Assembly: GCF_014529535.1 (NCBI RefSeq) | Contig: NW_023503632.1 | Location: forward strand, 806,001-870,000 | Direction: 5' to 3' | Length of the DNA: 64,000 bases | Source of the DNA: Bradysia coprophila | Taxonomy: Eukaryota; Arthropoda; Insecta; Diptera; Sciaridae | Shown here: positions 34,103-49,100 of the stretch, piece by piece | How positions within the stretch are numbered: position 1 is the stretch's first letter | Layout of the letters: each line of letters begins with the position of its first letter | Program-made: the position numbers and the translations under genes | Notes under the pieces: model-generated | Databases searched by the model: none | Seen by the model: only the letters and a program-made list of their open reading frames with translations | What the model was told of the DNA's origin: nothing

Positions 34103-37100
34103 ATGGATGCATTCAATCCAATTAAATATGTTTACAATCAAGATAGCGATAACACAGACGGAAAATGGTTTTTATTCGGTGATGTTCTAAAGGACAATGT
34201 AATGCATTTTGTAGTTACTACGTAATTTCCAATTTGAATGTAAAAAAACGAAATTTGTCTTACTCATCCTTCCAGTTTATATGGTCCGTAAGTGTGCTTA
34301 CAATAATAACAATAACAATCTATGGATGGTACTACTGGCGACAATGGGTGATAAGGGGTGAGTCAATCATAATATTCTAAAGAAATTCTATCGGAAATCA
34401 GAATTCTGTTCTTTTCGAACACCAAAGAAAAATCTTTTCTATTTTGTGTACAGAACCGTATGTTACAAACAAAACCGATAACATTGAATGCACATCTCAC
34501 TTGCATTTTGAACACAATGACGATTTTCGTGTGCACCAATACAAATGAGTCCGACGTTTTGTTGCTGTTGTTTTTTTTTCAGTATTTTCTTTTCTTACAA
34601 TTTCATTGAAGGCTTTTTTGTTGTGTGGTAAGCATATTGACTCGCATTCGCTTCACTGTTTTTTGTTCAATTCACTTCTCAATGTTCGTGAGTTAGTGTG
34701 TCTTGATACGAATAATCTCCATTCAAATCGGACTGCATACCGATAATAAACAGCAATTGAAACGACTCTATTTGACGTGCTACTCTATTTTAAGCCCATC
34801 GTAGTATATTTATACGGCCAGAATTATCACCAGAAATTTCTTAAATGAAAATTGATTTGTTTTGCAAAGTAAACGAACAACGTACTGCGTAAGATCTCAG
34901 CCGTCATCGAACTTATCATTGTAACAAATTGCATCGCCATCGACTATTAAGTTAGAGGTTTCTTTAGGTGTAATGCTTTCCGAATGGCATTCGTGTTTAG
35001 TAAACAATGTGTCCAATGAACCACCGAGTACGTGAAGTTGTCCCTATCGAAGAAATCAATTGGAAAATTAATCTATACTCATTTACAAAGACCGACCTAA
35101 TTGAGGCTACTTCGCCGGTTCTTGCAGAACCACAAGGTCCTAAGGTTGTGTCAGCCATTGACAATGGAAACGAGTACGGCCTAGTCTGAACACTGAATAA
35201 AATGGTGTTTTCAATTTAATTTCTTTCAATTTCTCCTAATTCTCACACCTGAGGAACGATTGTCCTAGAAACTATGAGAAAAAATATTTTTTTACTGCAA
35301 GCCCGCAACACCGTTCTATGAAATTTTGTCATAATGCGATTGGATCTATTACTTCATTTGTTCGAACTATAAAAATCGGATACTTCAACTGTGTCTTGTT
35401 TTAGTCATCGTAGTCGGTAACAGTTTAGCAACAGCCAATCATCTGTTAAACACACGTTCCCATAAGTGAAAGCGATAAGTATGGAACATAGGCTATCGCT
35501 GTTCTTTTAACAATAGACCGCAACATCCGAAGCATGAATGCTGAATTGTGCGATTCCAAGAATTTCCATCAAACTTACTGTCTCTTTCAAAAAATGTAAC
35601 TTTAAAGTAAACATTACCTACGCGTGACCATTTTATTGATTTTCAAATACCGAACAAGTCGATAAATAGTTGCGTTTTGAAGGTTTCTCGCATATATGTA
35701 ATATAACCGTCTGTGTTATCGTTGAATTACGAGAGAAACGTTTTTATTAGCAAGAAAAATGTCTATTTGGCCTTTTGGAATTGGTTTAAAATGCACCTAG
35801 CCGTAACGAGTTTTAAAATAGAAACATTCTGTGCAAATATCGCCTTTGAACTGATTGCAATAACGTTGTGCAAAAGTGAGCGACAGAATTGTAAATAATC
35901 ATTGCCATGAAATTGGTTTGCATGAACCGTGCTGATTGATTGAAAAATTAAATTGAATCAGTCCATGTAAAATGTAAAACTACCACACGACCAACACTGT
36001 TCTGATCAACGAAATATGTTTGAACTTTACTCGTTAACCTCGAATTAATTATGATTTACAAATTGAGATAGAACATCGGCTGGGAATTGAATTCGTGCGT
36101 GGACATTAAATCGAAACATGCAAGTGGTAAAACGTTTACCGTAAATGTCCCCACGTTATTGCTTTTATGATAATATTATGTTCAAACGATAAGCATTTCT
36201 GTGTACACTACACATTCCATTGTTTCGTTTTTCTTTTACATATCATATGGTGATAACACAAGGAGAGGCGAGCTTGGGGAAGCAATAGGTTTATATGAAC
36301 ATGGCACGTGTCTTTATCACAAACGATGTCTGTTTGAGAAACTGTGTCATTATCACTAGAACAATTACGATAGTGCTAAAAGCATTGGCGTTGTCAAGTG
36401 AAACACAATCTTATCGTATTTCTGTTTGTTTTTTCAATACAATCAAGAAAGAAATTCCTTCATTTTCCTTGTACCTTGAAGTAGAATATCTGAAGTGGCA
36501 AAATATATTATGACGCAACAGCACAGATCAAAACAATTGCAGGCCTCCCACATGTGCAGAGTTTCTTCTTTGACATTTTTAAAAAAAGTAGAATAAGCTG
36601 AAATGACGTCAAGAGCGGAAGTCATCAATTATACAAAATGGGGTTCCCGATCTCGTCGAATCGCGATACTTAAAGTATTAACTATGTACCAGCAAAATCA
36701 ATAGGTCTGTGGTACCCGGTCATAAAAGCGCACTAAAATGTATGTTGGCTTATTCATGTGCTTAGCAACCGGCTTGCTTCAACATAAAACCGAATAGTTA
36801 TTTTACCTCGGGTGTCTTGGTCACAAACAACACAACATTTTTCACAACAAAGGCTACCGAAGTTTCAGCTGAGGTGAAAAAATGTCTGCGCTGTGAAAAG
36901 CAATTTTCATCCTTGCGTGGCGTGAATAACCTCCTCTTCTCCACAAAAATGATTTTGTGGATAAAAGCGGTTATTCACGCCACACACCGATGTGTTTACC
37001 TCGGCGAGAAATGGGAAATTCTAACTCGATTGATTTCGCATTTCTTATTTTCTCCCCAAAATGACCATTACTCCAGTGTTAAGCCAAAGCAACATATCGA

Positions 37101-40100
37101 ATTTGTGTCTTTACCATTAAAAAGCTTTCGTATGAGCTTTAAGCTCCTTTTGTATTTCACAGAAATAATAAAAATTTTCATTGGAATCAAAAAAAACCAG
37201 CCATCAGTACAGTCGGAGCGTTTGCTGCGACTGAGCCCCGTACAAACCCGTATATCGTACGTGACCTTAGTGCGCCTGTCACCCTACTTTGACCGTAAGC
37301 CTATTGCGCCGGTTAATGTAGTTAAAGTAAAATTATTATGTAATATGTACGTCTTACAAATTGCGTATAGCGCAATTACGAAGCCACGTACGACGTTCCT
37401 TTCAAATGAAACAAAAATTTCAAATCGCCCTAAAAAATTTATTTTTTTGAGTATAAATACACAAAGGGCCTAGTATCGGCCTCAGTCCGAGGATCCAAAT
37501 TTAAATTTTTTTTCAACTACATTCTATTCGGCCTTTGATTACCTTCCAAATCAAACAAAAATTATGAAAAACGCATGAACTTTGCTCGAGTTATATGTAA
37601 AATACACATAGGGCCCTAGTAGCGGTCTTAGGCCAAGGACCCAAATTTAATTTTTTTCAACAACATTCTATTCGGCTTTTGATTACCTTCCAAATGAAAC
37701 AAAAATTACGAAAGACGGATGAAATTTACTCGAGTTATATGTAAAATACACATAGGGCCCTAGTAGTGGCCTTAGTCCAAGGACCCAAATATAATTTTTT
37801 TCAACAACATTCTATTCGGCCTTTAATTACCTTCCAAATAAAACAAAAATTACGAAAAACGGATGAAATTTACTCGAGTTATATGTAAAATACACATAGG
37901 GCCGTAGTAGCGGTCTTAGGCCAAGGACCCAAATTTAATTTTTTTCAACAACATTCTATTCGGCTTTTGATTACCTTCCAAATGAAACAAAAATTACGAA
38001 AAACGAATGAAATTTACTCGAGTTCTATGTAAAATACACATAGGGCCCTAGTAGCATTTCACTTCTGAGGCCCTAACTCACGGTCCACTCACCCGATTTT
38101 AAAAAACTTTTTTTTGGATTGGTATTGACAATACCTATCATTTGCCGTGTCATTTACATTTCCATCGTTTATTTTGCCATAAATATCACCAAAAGACCTT
38201 AAATCACTTAGGTGGCCCTAACTCACGAAGGGCCGACCCGAATATGACCATCTTCGAACTTAGCCTCACTATTTCGACTATCTTTCAGGGGAAAAAAAAT
38301 TTGAAATAGGATTTGATTTACTCAAGATATCGACGTGACGGACAGACGGACAGACAAAATTTGTATTGCAGATTCGTCATCTATGAACATAGGCAAACAC
38401 TTTGCCCTTACCGTCTGCTTCGAATTCCATCAATTACACACGGCATCGTAATCCTATAAGCCCCTTTGTACTTCGTACGGGGCTAAAAAGCTGAGAGCTT
38501 TCGAAAGCTTCTTAAAAGCAAATCCACGCCATTAGTCGTATAAATTTAAATGTTATAAAGTGTGTTTGGAATCGATTGGCATTAACAGATTGTGTCAAAA
38601 TATTTTTTTTATTTTATTAATGTCAATCGATTCCAAACACACTTGAAAACATTTTGGTCCAAAAAAAATGTGAAAAACCACTTAAAACAGCAAAGATATC
38701 TAAATTTTAGTTTTCATTTCCATACTAAATCGCAAAATACAAAAACTGACAGATCGTAACAAAGGAGAAAAAAGCTCTCTCTGACGTATAAATTTATAAT
38801 CTAATGGCGTGGATAGGTAAAATGTGATAGGTTGTTTTGGCTTCTTAACACTGAAATGCTATAATGGAAACGTTTGTGATGTTAGCCCGATTTTGTTTTT
38901 AATTAGTTGGACGATATAATTGCATTCATATGCTCCAAATGAATAGTTAAATGCAGCAACGGTACGTGTCGCATTGATGAATTATAAGAAAAATAAAATG
39001 TATTAATTTAGCTCCGTTACGAACATTCCTACGAGCTTTTGTGTTAATAAAAAAAACCTTGAAAATTAAATTTCATTTTCCTTATAATTCGCTAATGTGA
39101 CACGTTTCTGCTGATGGAAAACTCTTTTCGTTTAGAGTGGGATGCCTGCCATTTATTTTCAGATAAAAAAGTTCATTGCCATTGAGAATGGCATGTTTTG
39201 TTTACCATGTGATGTGTATCGGTTCTGGTTGTGATTATGTAAGCGTGAGAAAAAATAATCGAAAATTGACTAAAAATACTTCTACGAAACGGAACTCACT
39301 GAGCGACTAAATACTTTCTCTTCCATTTTATCCAAGGTTACGAACGTGCCTCCTTACTATCTCAACATGCGCAGGCCGAAGCGAATCGTCTTCGATTCCG
39401 AAAGCGTGACAAGATGCTGTTCTACGGTCGAAGAATAATGCGTAAGGTGAAAACTACCGGCCAAGCGGTATACGGTGGTCAAGGGCGAAAGCGTCGTGCC
39501 GTTATGCGTTTTGCAAAGCGAATTCTTCAGCTTAAACGTGAAAGCATACCGATGCAAATAAAAACCGTGGAACCACCGGCAGAATATTTGGAAGAAATGG
39601 CCGAGGGCAGTGATCGCGTTCCACCAGATGCATTGTATATGTTGCAGGGAATCCGCATTTTCGGTCACTTTGAGAAGCCGATTTTTTTGAAGCTTTGTCG
39701 TCACACAGAGATCATCAATTTGGATACGAACGATTTACTGTTCAAGATCGGCGACATCGATGACAGTGTGTTTATCGTGCAGTCCGGATTGTTGAATGTT
39801 CTAATTAATAATGCCGATGGTAGCACGTTATCGTTGAAGCTAGTCAAGAAAGGTGAATCGGTGACATCCTTGCTGAGCTTCATTGACGTTCTGAACGTAA
39901 TTTTAGCTTTCAAATTTACTGCCAAATATTTTCTCCAAATTTTCGTTTCACATCCAGGGAAATGCGAGTGTATACAAGTCGGTTACAGCCAAGGCTGTCG
40001 AACGATCGACCGTGATACGACTTCCAATGGATGCCTTCAAAGAAATTTTCGAGGAGAGCCCGGACATTCTGATTCGTGTCATGCAGGTCATAATGATTCG

Positions 40101-43100
40101 CCTGCAACGCGTCACCTTTACAGCCTTACGAAATTACTTAGGACTGAGCTCGGAATTGGTGCAAAACAGACCGAAACGGGGAAGCCTTATCTTGAACAAG
40201 TCTCCGATTAACAAGAAACAACTGCAGGATCTGAACCCCGTTCATTCGTTATCAACGGAAGTACTGTCGAGCCGACCCGATATGTTGGCTGATTTGTCAG
40301 ACGTAAGAAAAGTCAAATCGATTTAACGGTTTGGAATAAGTTTTCCCAACCAATTTCAGTCAAACGTTCCGTATATGGGTCATTCGCGCAAGCCGTCTGG
40401 TACGCTAGATCAAACGGACGAGCCAACGTTGTATTCCATTGCGGTTGACGGTTTCATGAAGGAGTTGGGATTGGAGGAATCGGAAAAGAAGTTGCTCGAA
40501 GGTCATGTTGAATTAAAGGAAGCACATCCTGGCGTAACGATATTGACGGAAGGCAAAACCGAGGTATGTTCAATCAATATGTCCACTGATGGTTGATGGT
40601 TTTCTGTACGGTCAATTTGTAGGATGTTTGTCTGGTGTACATCTTGAGTGGAAGTCTAACATTGGTCCAGCAAGGATCATCCATTCCGGGTAGCAAAAGT
40701 AAAGCAGACTCGGAAGTCCATTCGCACAACGCTTATCCGGGCGAAATGATCGGAGGGCTGGCCGTTTTGACTGGAGAATCTAGTTTGTATACAGTGCGGG
40801 CTAAGCATTACTCTCGCATTGCACTTTTGAAGCGCAACACTGTTTACAGGTAAGTTATCGCCTCTCAGACTTTACTCGGGAATTGACAACAATTTTACAT
40901 ATTCTAGCATCATGCGCGTCAAACCAACTGTTGTACTCGATGTAGCCAATACGGTCGTGCGTCGTTTGTCACCATTGGTGCGACAATGTGATTACGCCTT
41001 GGATTGGATTTTCTTGGAATCTGGTCGTGCCGTTTACAGACAGGATGAAATCGGTGACAGTACGTACATTGTGTTGAGCGGACGCTTGCGATCCGTTGTG
41101 ACGCAGGCCAATGGAAAAAAGGAAATTGTCGGCGAGTATGGCAAAGGGGATATGGTCGGAATTGTGAGTGAATGACTATCGAGATGTTTTACGAGCTGAA
41201 AATCTTAACGATTGTGTCGCCACAGGTGGAAATGATAACCGAAACGTCGCGGACTACAACAGCTTTGGCTGTACGTGATTCCGAGTTGGCCAAACTTCCC
41301 GAAGGTCTCTTCAATGCGATCAAGATAAAGTATCCGGTTGTGGTCACGAAGCTGATCCGACTGCTTAGCCATAGAATACTAGGTTGGTTGACGCAACCGT
41401 CCATTCAGCGAGAGAAATAATTTCCATTCTTTCTGTTAACATGTTTAGCTGCAGGATCGATGCCATCAAAACCGGGTGCAACGCCACTAGAAGCGAATCC
41501 AGTAACGCATAAATATTCGACAGTTGCGTTGGTCCCTGTCAGCGAGGACGTACCATTAACTGCCTTCACCTATGAGTTATATCACTCGTTGTGCGCTGTT
41601 GGACCTTCATTACGACTCACATCGGATGTTGTGCGAAAATCTCTTGGCGTGAGCATACTGGAGCCGAATTACGAGTATCGATTGACGAGTTGGCTGGCTC
41701 AACAAGAAGATCGGAACATAATAACTTTGTATCAATGTGACTATAACCTGAGTGCATGGACACAACGATGCATGCGACAAGCCGACGTTATCATCATTGT
41801 TGGGCTGGGAGATCGGGCACCAACAGTCGGGAAATTCGAAAAAGAAATCGACAAAATGGCAATGCGTACGCAAAAGGAACTGGTACTGTTGCATCGCGAA
41901 TCGGCGAATAAACCACCGGTGAATACGTTGCAATGGCTGAATTTGCGACCGTGGGTGACAAATCACCATCACATTCAATGTGCGAAGCGAATGTTTACCA
42001 GAAAGAGTCAATATCGAATAGTAAGTGTGCGCGATGGACATAGTTGATCGGATCGATGGAATTGATGTCTTGTTTCCATTCACAGAATGACCTCTACAGC
42101 AAAGTCTTGATGTCGGAGCCGAATATGCATTCAGATTTCTCGCGTTTGGCTCGATGGCTGACGGGGAATTCCGTTGGTTTAGTTTTAGGTGGCGGTGGTG
42201 CCAGAGGAGCCGCTCATGTTGGAATGTTGAAAGCAATTCAGGAAGCTGGAATTCCTATTGATATGGTCGGTGGCGTTAGCATTGGTGCATTTATGGGTGC
42301 ACTGTGGTGTGTCGATCGTAACATTGCTACCGTTACCCAAAAGGCTCGTGAATGGTCAAAGGTAATTTAAATCAACCGCTAATCCGACCCAGTTGAATGA
42401 CTGGACAGATCTAATTATTTCATCTCCGTTCGCCTGGCAGAAAATGACCCAATGGCATCGTCAAATCTTAGACTTAACGTATCCAATCACGTCCATGTTC
42501 TCTGGTCGGGGTTTCAACGAAACAATACGCGACACATTCGGTGATATTTACATAGAAGACTTATGGACTCCGTACTTTACACTGACCACGGATATAACAG
42601 CAAGTACATGCCGAGTGCATACAAATGGTGAGTGATAGTGCCGGGGTAATTTTTCCTTCTTTTTATTTCCATTCTTTTCTTGATAATATGGTATTGGTTG
42701 CTAGGGACAATTCGCTTTCATTCGCATCACCAAATTGATGAAAGTGCAAAAGTTGGGAGGAACTTTTGCCCAGAACCAAGTCTCAAAATTGAAATTATTT
42801 GCAAAAGAAATTGAGGCGCGGTCAATTGAGAGGGTAAAAATTGAACATTCAACTTTTGTCACATTCATCAGTCAAATTATCAAAATTTTGGATCATCTTA
42901 GCTTAAGAAATTCATTTTTTGTTTATTCAACGTTCAACGTGAGCATATCTTTTCCTGTGACTGTCTGGAACGGTTCTCTGTGTCTTCTTCACATTTAAGC
43001 TTTCATTTCAGCCAAGACAAATTTAATTGAAGTGGCCGTAGGTAGAACATAGTGCTTTGATTGAGGAGGTAGCGCAATTTTTTGAGTTATTTTCATGACG

Positions 43101-46100
43101 AGGTTTGAAAGGTCGGCTTCGCCTCGCGTCAGCTTGTGAAGTGAGACGTCACTTTTCATTTTTATCCCTAGTTTTGAATAATGAATTTACATGCTCTTTA
43201 ACCAATTCTCTTGTTTCCCTAGTGATGTCAATAAGCCACTTTCGACCCTAGGGAAATCCAGAGCATGTAATAGTCATATTTACATGCTACATGCGTCGGA
43301 AACTAGGGACAAAAATATGAAAAGTATCGTTTTCTTGTGTTTATTGACCTCGGCTGCGCCTTGGACCAATAAAATACACACGAAAAAAACGAAAGCACAG
43401 TCATGTAATAGTATTTTACATAACTACGGATAAAAAGTGAGAATTTTGTTGATCTGAGGCGAAGTGAACTTTACATGCTGTGGGCGTCGAAAGTTTATGA
43501 AATTCGATGAAAAGAAAAAATTTCGACCCGCAAGCATGTAAAGGATATATTTATGTAGGCAAAAACCTTTCGTGGCAAACGTATCAGAGAATTTGCATTG
43601 TCAAAAGTTGTATGGAAGAAAGAAATTGAAGTACCAGAATCAAAGCCTAAAGTTCGTTGTTTAGTCTCAATTTTTTAAACAAGTTTCAATATATTGAAAC
43701 AGAGACACAGACACGGAATATTGATGACAAAACCACCAACCTTTTGCTCAATTCCTAAGTCAGAGATTTTCTACTTACCAGATTCTTCGAGTATACCTAT
43801 TTACTCTTCGAACGTACAATTGTGGTTACGTACTAGCCTTCCACCAAAATCATCTGGCTTCGATTCCAGTGTCAGACAATTCTACATGGAATTTTTCTAA
43901 CGATTATATCGCATTGGTAAAGTCCTAAAGTTCACTACAGCTTCATAATTTGGGTAGTTGTAGTGTGTTTGGTGGCTGCAATGATGTACGCACTGAATGA
44001 CTCATGGGACGTAACCCAAATACGATGAATTTGTATGTATCAACTACTGCAGCTGATTCCATAAATCTCCAGATTTTGGTTCGACATCGTAATTCCTGAT
44101 TACAATTTAAATTCTGGTTTAGAAACCAGAACAATTTAAGCGAAGCTAGATATAGATTATCCCTACTTAATTTACGAACTTCAATAGTTTTTCAGAAAGT
44201 TGTTAGACCTCAGAGCCTCCCGCTAGGGGAACAAAGGATCTTTGATCTGGGTTCCAGCTTCTCAATTGAAGAAGCCAACCAGAAACTCTAGTCTAATCTA
44301 GACCTCATAAACTCGTTAAAGTTAAAGTTGACATTTAATTTAATTTTGTGCGGAAACCTGTTCCTTTTAATCCAATCCTCTAGATCCATTGCCAGACAGT
44401 TAGAGAGAAATTATATGAACAACGTTGAAAGCTCACAACCAAAATTTGTATACTTTTCGGTGAATTGAGTGAATTTAAACGTTTTGGTGAGTGTCTCTAT
44501 GAGAAACCAGTACCATACCGTACAGCAAGCAAATGGTATAAACACAAAATTATGAAAAATGTTCTGAGTTTTTTTTTGTGTGTTTTAAGTAAATAAATTT
44601 AAGGCCAAACAAAGCCGCCCGGCAAACCAATTAAAATTGAAAAAATCGAAAATTATTATTCCTAAAACTTCTAATACACATCCCAAACACAAAAAGGATC
44701 GTTATGGCGCTTTGTAAGGGCATCAATGTCCTTGAGCGGTTATATGCCACCCCTTTGTGATCCCAAAGATGGTCATCTACTGCTCGATGGCGGATATGTA
44801 AACAATTTGCCAGGTAAATTTTTGTTGATTGTTTTTTGTTTGATTTAATTTATTTTTGCTAAATTACAACAAAATTGATGTGTACATAGTTGAACGTATT
44901 CGTTGTATAGTTTCACTTTTGCCTGATTTTAATTTTATTGTTAGCGACCTTACACTACTAACAAGACTCCTAAAAATGATGATTGGTTTTGATGAATCCG
45001 ACAAACGCAATTTTATTTACTTGAATGGGACAAAACGGCACAAGGAATAGTCTATTTTCATTAAACTGTTACGGAAACATTTCCTATTTTAAGCATGAGT
45101 TTGTTTAGAAATTAATTTGAATAGTCGCTTTTCTTCGTCTTGTGTTTAGTGTGTTAATTTAGTATATAGACCGGATTCAACGGGTCTTTTATGTCCCTCG
45201 TCGGGCCGGCAAATGGAGAATATTGTTAGATTTCGCTAGCTGAAAAACATTTGTTCGACTGCTATGATGACCGTAACTAGGGTATACCTAGTTACTATCT
45301 ATTGTCTTAAGGATCTTTCATAAATTACGGAGCCTCTTTCAGTGTTGTTATCATAATCAACACTTCAATAACTCGAGGAATTCGCGGAAATCCACTATGT
45401 TTATCTAAATGGGTAGATGGAACATATTTTGAACTTCATGAAGAGTGTGGTGCGGGAAAACATGATAAGGAAAAAAGAAAAATATGCAGTTTTGCTTGTT
45501 TTCTTGCCAAAAGGTACCGGCCTACAAACCTGATTATCTTAAAAATTAAATATTCTGGTTCGTCTCGTCAATACATTTCATTTGACACCCGTCGCATCAG
45601 TCGGGAAATAGGCAAATATGCCGACTGATTCTCGAGTTTTTTGAAATTTATATTTTGATGGCAGCACTGAAAAAGCGTTACGTAATTTATGAATGATCCC
45701 CTAAGTTTCAAGAAAAAATTCAATTGAAATTTTCTTGTTGGAAACTCCCCCATCTTCGGCGCCAACACATGAAAAAGTTTTTTTTTTCTCTTTCCAACTG
45801 TCACTTTGTTTTGGTTTTACAAAATGCTGACGCACGGATGAAAAATTATGTGTTCACATCGAGGAGAAAGTAGGAAACACCAACTCGAGCAAATTACGAC
45901 TCTCGCTTCGCTCTGGCAACAAACTTTCGCTGTTGTTGGAATTTCCTATTTTCTCCCTTTAGTAAACAAATGACCGTTTCATTTGGCTCAAATATCTTTA
46001 TTTTAACATCAATTTCGATTTTTTTTAAATGTGGCAATTCCTCGTTACGGCTAAACAAAAGTCGTAAAAATCTCCATACACCGATGAGGGATAGAAAAGC

Positions 46101-49100
46101 GCTTGCGGTCTGGGTTTATTAGTTTTAACTGACACCTTTGTTGCCCTACCAACGCATACAAAAACTTACAGACCGTTTTTAACACAAGAATTCTATCGTT
46201 AAAATCGATTCGTAAGTTCAATATGAGTTGTAGGGCAGCGTGAACAAAAACAATTAGTAATTACAAATACTCGTACCTGGGCAAAGACGGTAATATTTAT
46301 TCCTATTCGCTTCTTGTAGCAAATTATAATTAAAAATCGATGAAAAGAAGAAGAAGAAGAAAAAAACTCAGACCATTTTGTTAATTTTCCAAATGTTTTA
46401 CAAATTTGTTTTCCTAAAAAAAAATTGTTTTATTTGATTTTCAAACCTTGCCGACGATAAGCAAACTTGATTCGTTGATGAATCCATAGATTTGATTCGT
46501 TTTAGGTAATATTCGGTGGTGAATGTCATTAGTTACGATCATATTCCATTTAAATTTTCATGTCGCTGCATATAGCAAACTTGTAAAGACACGGGGCTGT
46601 TCGAGGACACAGCAATTTAAAAATTACACATCCAACGTATTCTGCACAATTTTTATCAGTTAAAAAGACTAGTGTTTACTCGGTAGTCCGAAAATATTTT
46701 GTTATTTAAGCAGAAATACGGTTGAAGGAAGGGACACTTTGAAATATAATTTTGTGATAAGAAAGACAGTTCGATGTGGAAAATAAATGAAAAGACTTTT
46801 CAGCAAAACGATTTAAGCAAAAAAAAACTCCCTATAGGTAAATGATGTGCATGAACAGCTCCGTGCGCGTGCTACTTGCAAGTCTATAAACATTTCACTT
46901 TTTTTGCCTCTCTATGTTCGATTGATTTTATTTTATTGTAATGTTTGTCCATTCATTTCAATTGTAACTTTGTTTGGCTATGTGTGCGTGTTATACTTAT
47001 CCAGTCTAAGGAAAAACTCTTGGAATCAATTAAAGAGTGGTTATGACAACTGCGAATGCGATTTTATCTATGGGTACTAAAACTTCGATTAAGTTCAGAT
47101 CGAACTTATTTAGTTCAGGTTGACCTGAAACTGATCTTCATCTGAAACTGAACTTGATCTTAACCTGAACTTGATCTGAAACTGACCTTGAACTGAACCC
47201 CAATATAATATTTCAGGTTCAATCTAAAACTGTCCCGATTCAAATCAGGTTTTCTCATTCCAAGTCCGCCGGATTCAGATCAATTTGCACCGAAAATTTT
47301 AGGTCCTCCTGAACCTGACCGGAACGCGACATTTGATCTGAAACTAAATTTTCGACTTTACGTTCATTCAGTATCAACCTGACCTGATTTAAATCAGTCC
47401 ATTATGTTCCTGTTTTAATTAAACTTACTCAAAGGCAGGAATCTGCTACGTTAGGTTCTTAACGTCGCTATTCGCATTGCATTAATTCTAAATTTTATTT
47501 GTACAGTCAGGGGCAGTGAAATTTCAGCATGAATTGCTTTAGCTGATCCAGAAATACAATCAAAACAAAACTGTTCATACATTTTTACCACTACCACGCA
47601 CACGCGCGTGTTACAGCTTCAACAGTATAAACAGTTTTCAGTTTTAATTGTATGGGTGGATCAGCTCAAAAACAGCCGAAGAAAATTAATGCAGAAATTT
47701 CAATGCCTCTGACTGTATGGAAACAAACACACAAAATCTTCAAAAAACGAATTCAAAATCTAAAGTAATGGAAAAGATAACGCAACCATAGCCCAACGAC
47801 TAAGTACGTAGAAACGTTGCACTAATTTACAGTGTTGTATCAGTATATCACAACCGCCACAAAATCATTTAAATACTTCTAAAATGCTACTCGCATTTAT
47901 GTGCTTTTATGTGATATTGTCCAGTAATATCAGAATACAAACAAGTGAGACCAACAGGTCCCAAGTAAGTTTATTGAGTCAAAACGAACATTTTGCTACA
48001 TCTACGTTCATATCAACGTTTGCGAATATGACGACCATTTCATCCATCTCTGTAAATTTACGTGTAAATGGCGTAGCGGGTGTTGGGCTACCATATGAAA
48101 TCGCCAACCAACAATTTAAAAACAAAAATATATTTCGCCTAACTCATCATAACGCTATCGTAACAAGGTTTTTTTCAAAATTTAAAATGGAATATTGATC
48201 ATCATCGATCGATCGGCGAACGTTTCGATCAAATTTGATGGCTTTTTTGTTAAATGAAATGTGAAAACTGCTTGTCCTATGAAATTTATCTTAATATAAC
48301 CATAAACAAACATCTTCATCTTCAAAAAAGGATCGTTATGGCGCTTTGTTAGGGCTTCAATGTCTGTAGCTGGTGTTTTCCCACCGATTTGTGATTACAG
48401 AGATGGGCATCTTCTCGTAGATGGTTGTTACGTAAACAACGTGCCAGGTACATGAAATATTTGTGAATTTTTATTATTTTTTTTAGAAAACAACATTACA
48501 CAGTTTTTCGATTTTTACAGTCAGAGACAGTGAAAATTTTGCTTCAGCTGATCCACACATCCAATCAAAACTGTTTATGCTTGCTTAATGGATGTGTGTA
48601 TCAGCTTAAAAACAGCTGAAGCAAATTCATGCTGAAATTTTGCTGTCTCTGACTGTAAAAATCGAAAATCGAAATTTTTTGTCAAAACTTGAAGATACAT
48701 TTGCATGAACCACACGAACGCAACACTCACTTCCAGAGTTATTTTTGTATGATGATAAAAATACTACTAACCCATTCCATGTCGTAATGTAGATTGCATG
48801 GACGAATTGTGACATATCGTATTATTAAATGTAATTAATTCAATTCAATTTAAATGTTATTCGATTTGTGAACATTTATATTATTGGCTAAATGTTGTTT
48901 TGCACACTCAAGACATTGTGTTATGTTAAACAGCAAGAAAACTAACTGGAAACGTATAACCGATTTATACACAAGCGACTATTCAAATTACATTTTAAAA
49001 TTGATTAATTTACTGTTGTCAACAATTTTTATGTTAATTTTATTGTTTATATAAAGTCTTTGCACTTTTTTTTCTTTGCGGTATATTTAGACCGGTAACT

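Larger units (their letters stand above)
34358..39336 (+). other. sws intron 2 (about 5 kb), repeat-rich
   Basis: Holds an unexplained small ORF with its own polyadenylation signal (35007-35201), an inverted repeat (36915-36985), the 145-bp tandem array (37456-38050) and a fold-back element (38522-38814). The region 38260-38490 ends in TACTTCGTACGGGGCTAAAAAG after a GACGGACAGACGGACAG run and looks like the end of a dispersed repeat. Confidence 0.6.
44814..48330 (+). other. intron between the alternative sws exons, with repeats
   Basis: About 3.5 kb. It holds a diverged CTGAACCTGATCTGAAACTG tandem (about 47087-47420), a CAACTGTCACTTTGTTTTGG repeat also seen near 14500, and a fold-back MITE at 47512-47717. 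ORF 47884-48198 has no recognised domain. Confidence 0.5.

Noticed and set aside
36817-37473. 218-codon plus-strand ORF inside sws intron 2
   Set aside because: It runs across the inverted repeat at 36915-36985 and into the 145-bp array, both dispersed non-coding families. No domain recognised.
39414-40211. Unspliced 265-codon frame at the start of sws exon 3
   Set aside because: Its last third runs through the intron after 39896 and out of frame; the spliced frame with [13 protein letters not shown] matches the family instead.
41610-42236. 208-codon minus-strand ORF over sws
   Set aside because: Antisense shadow of sws exons 9-10, which encode the conserved patatin region.
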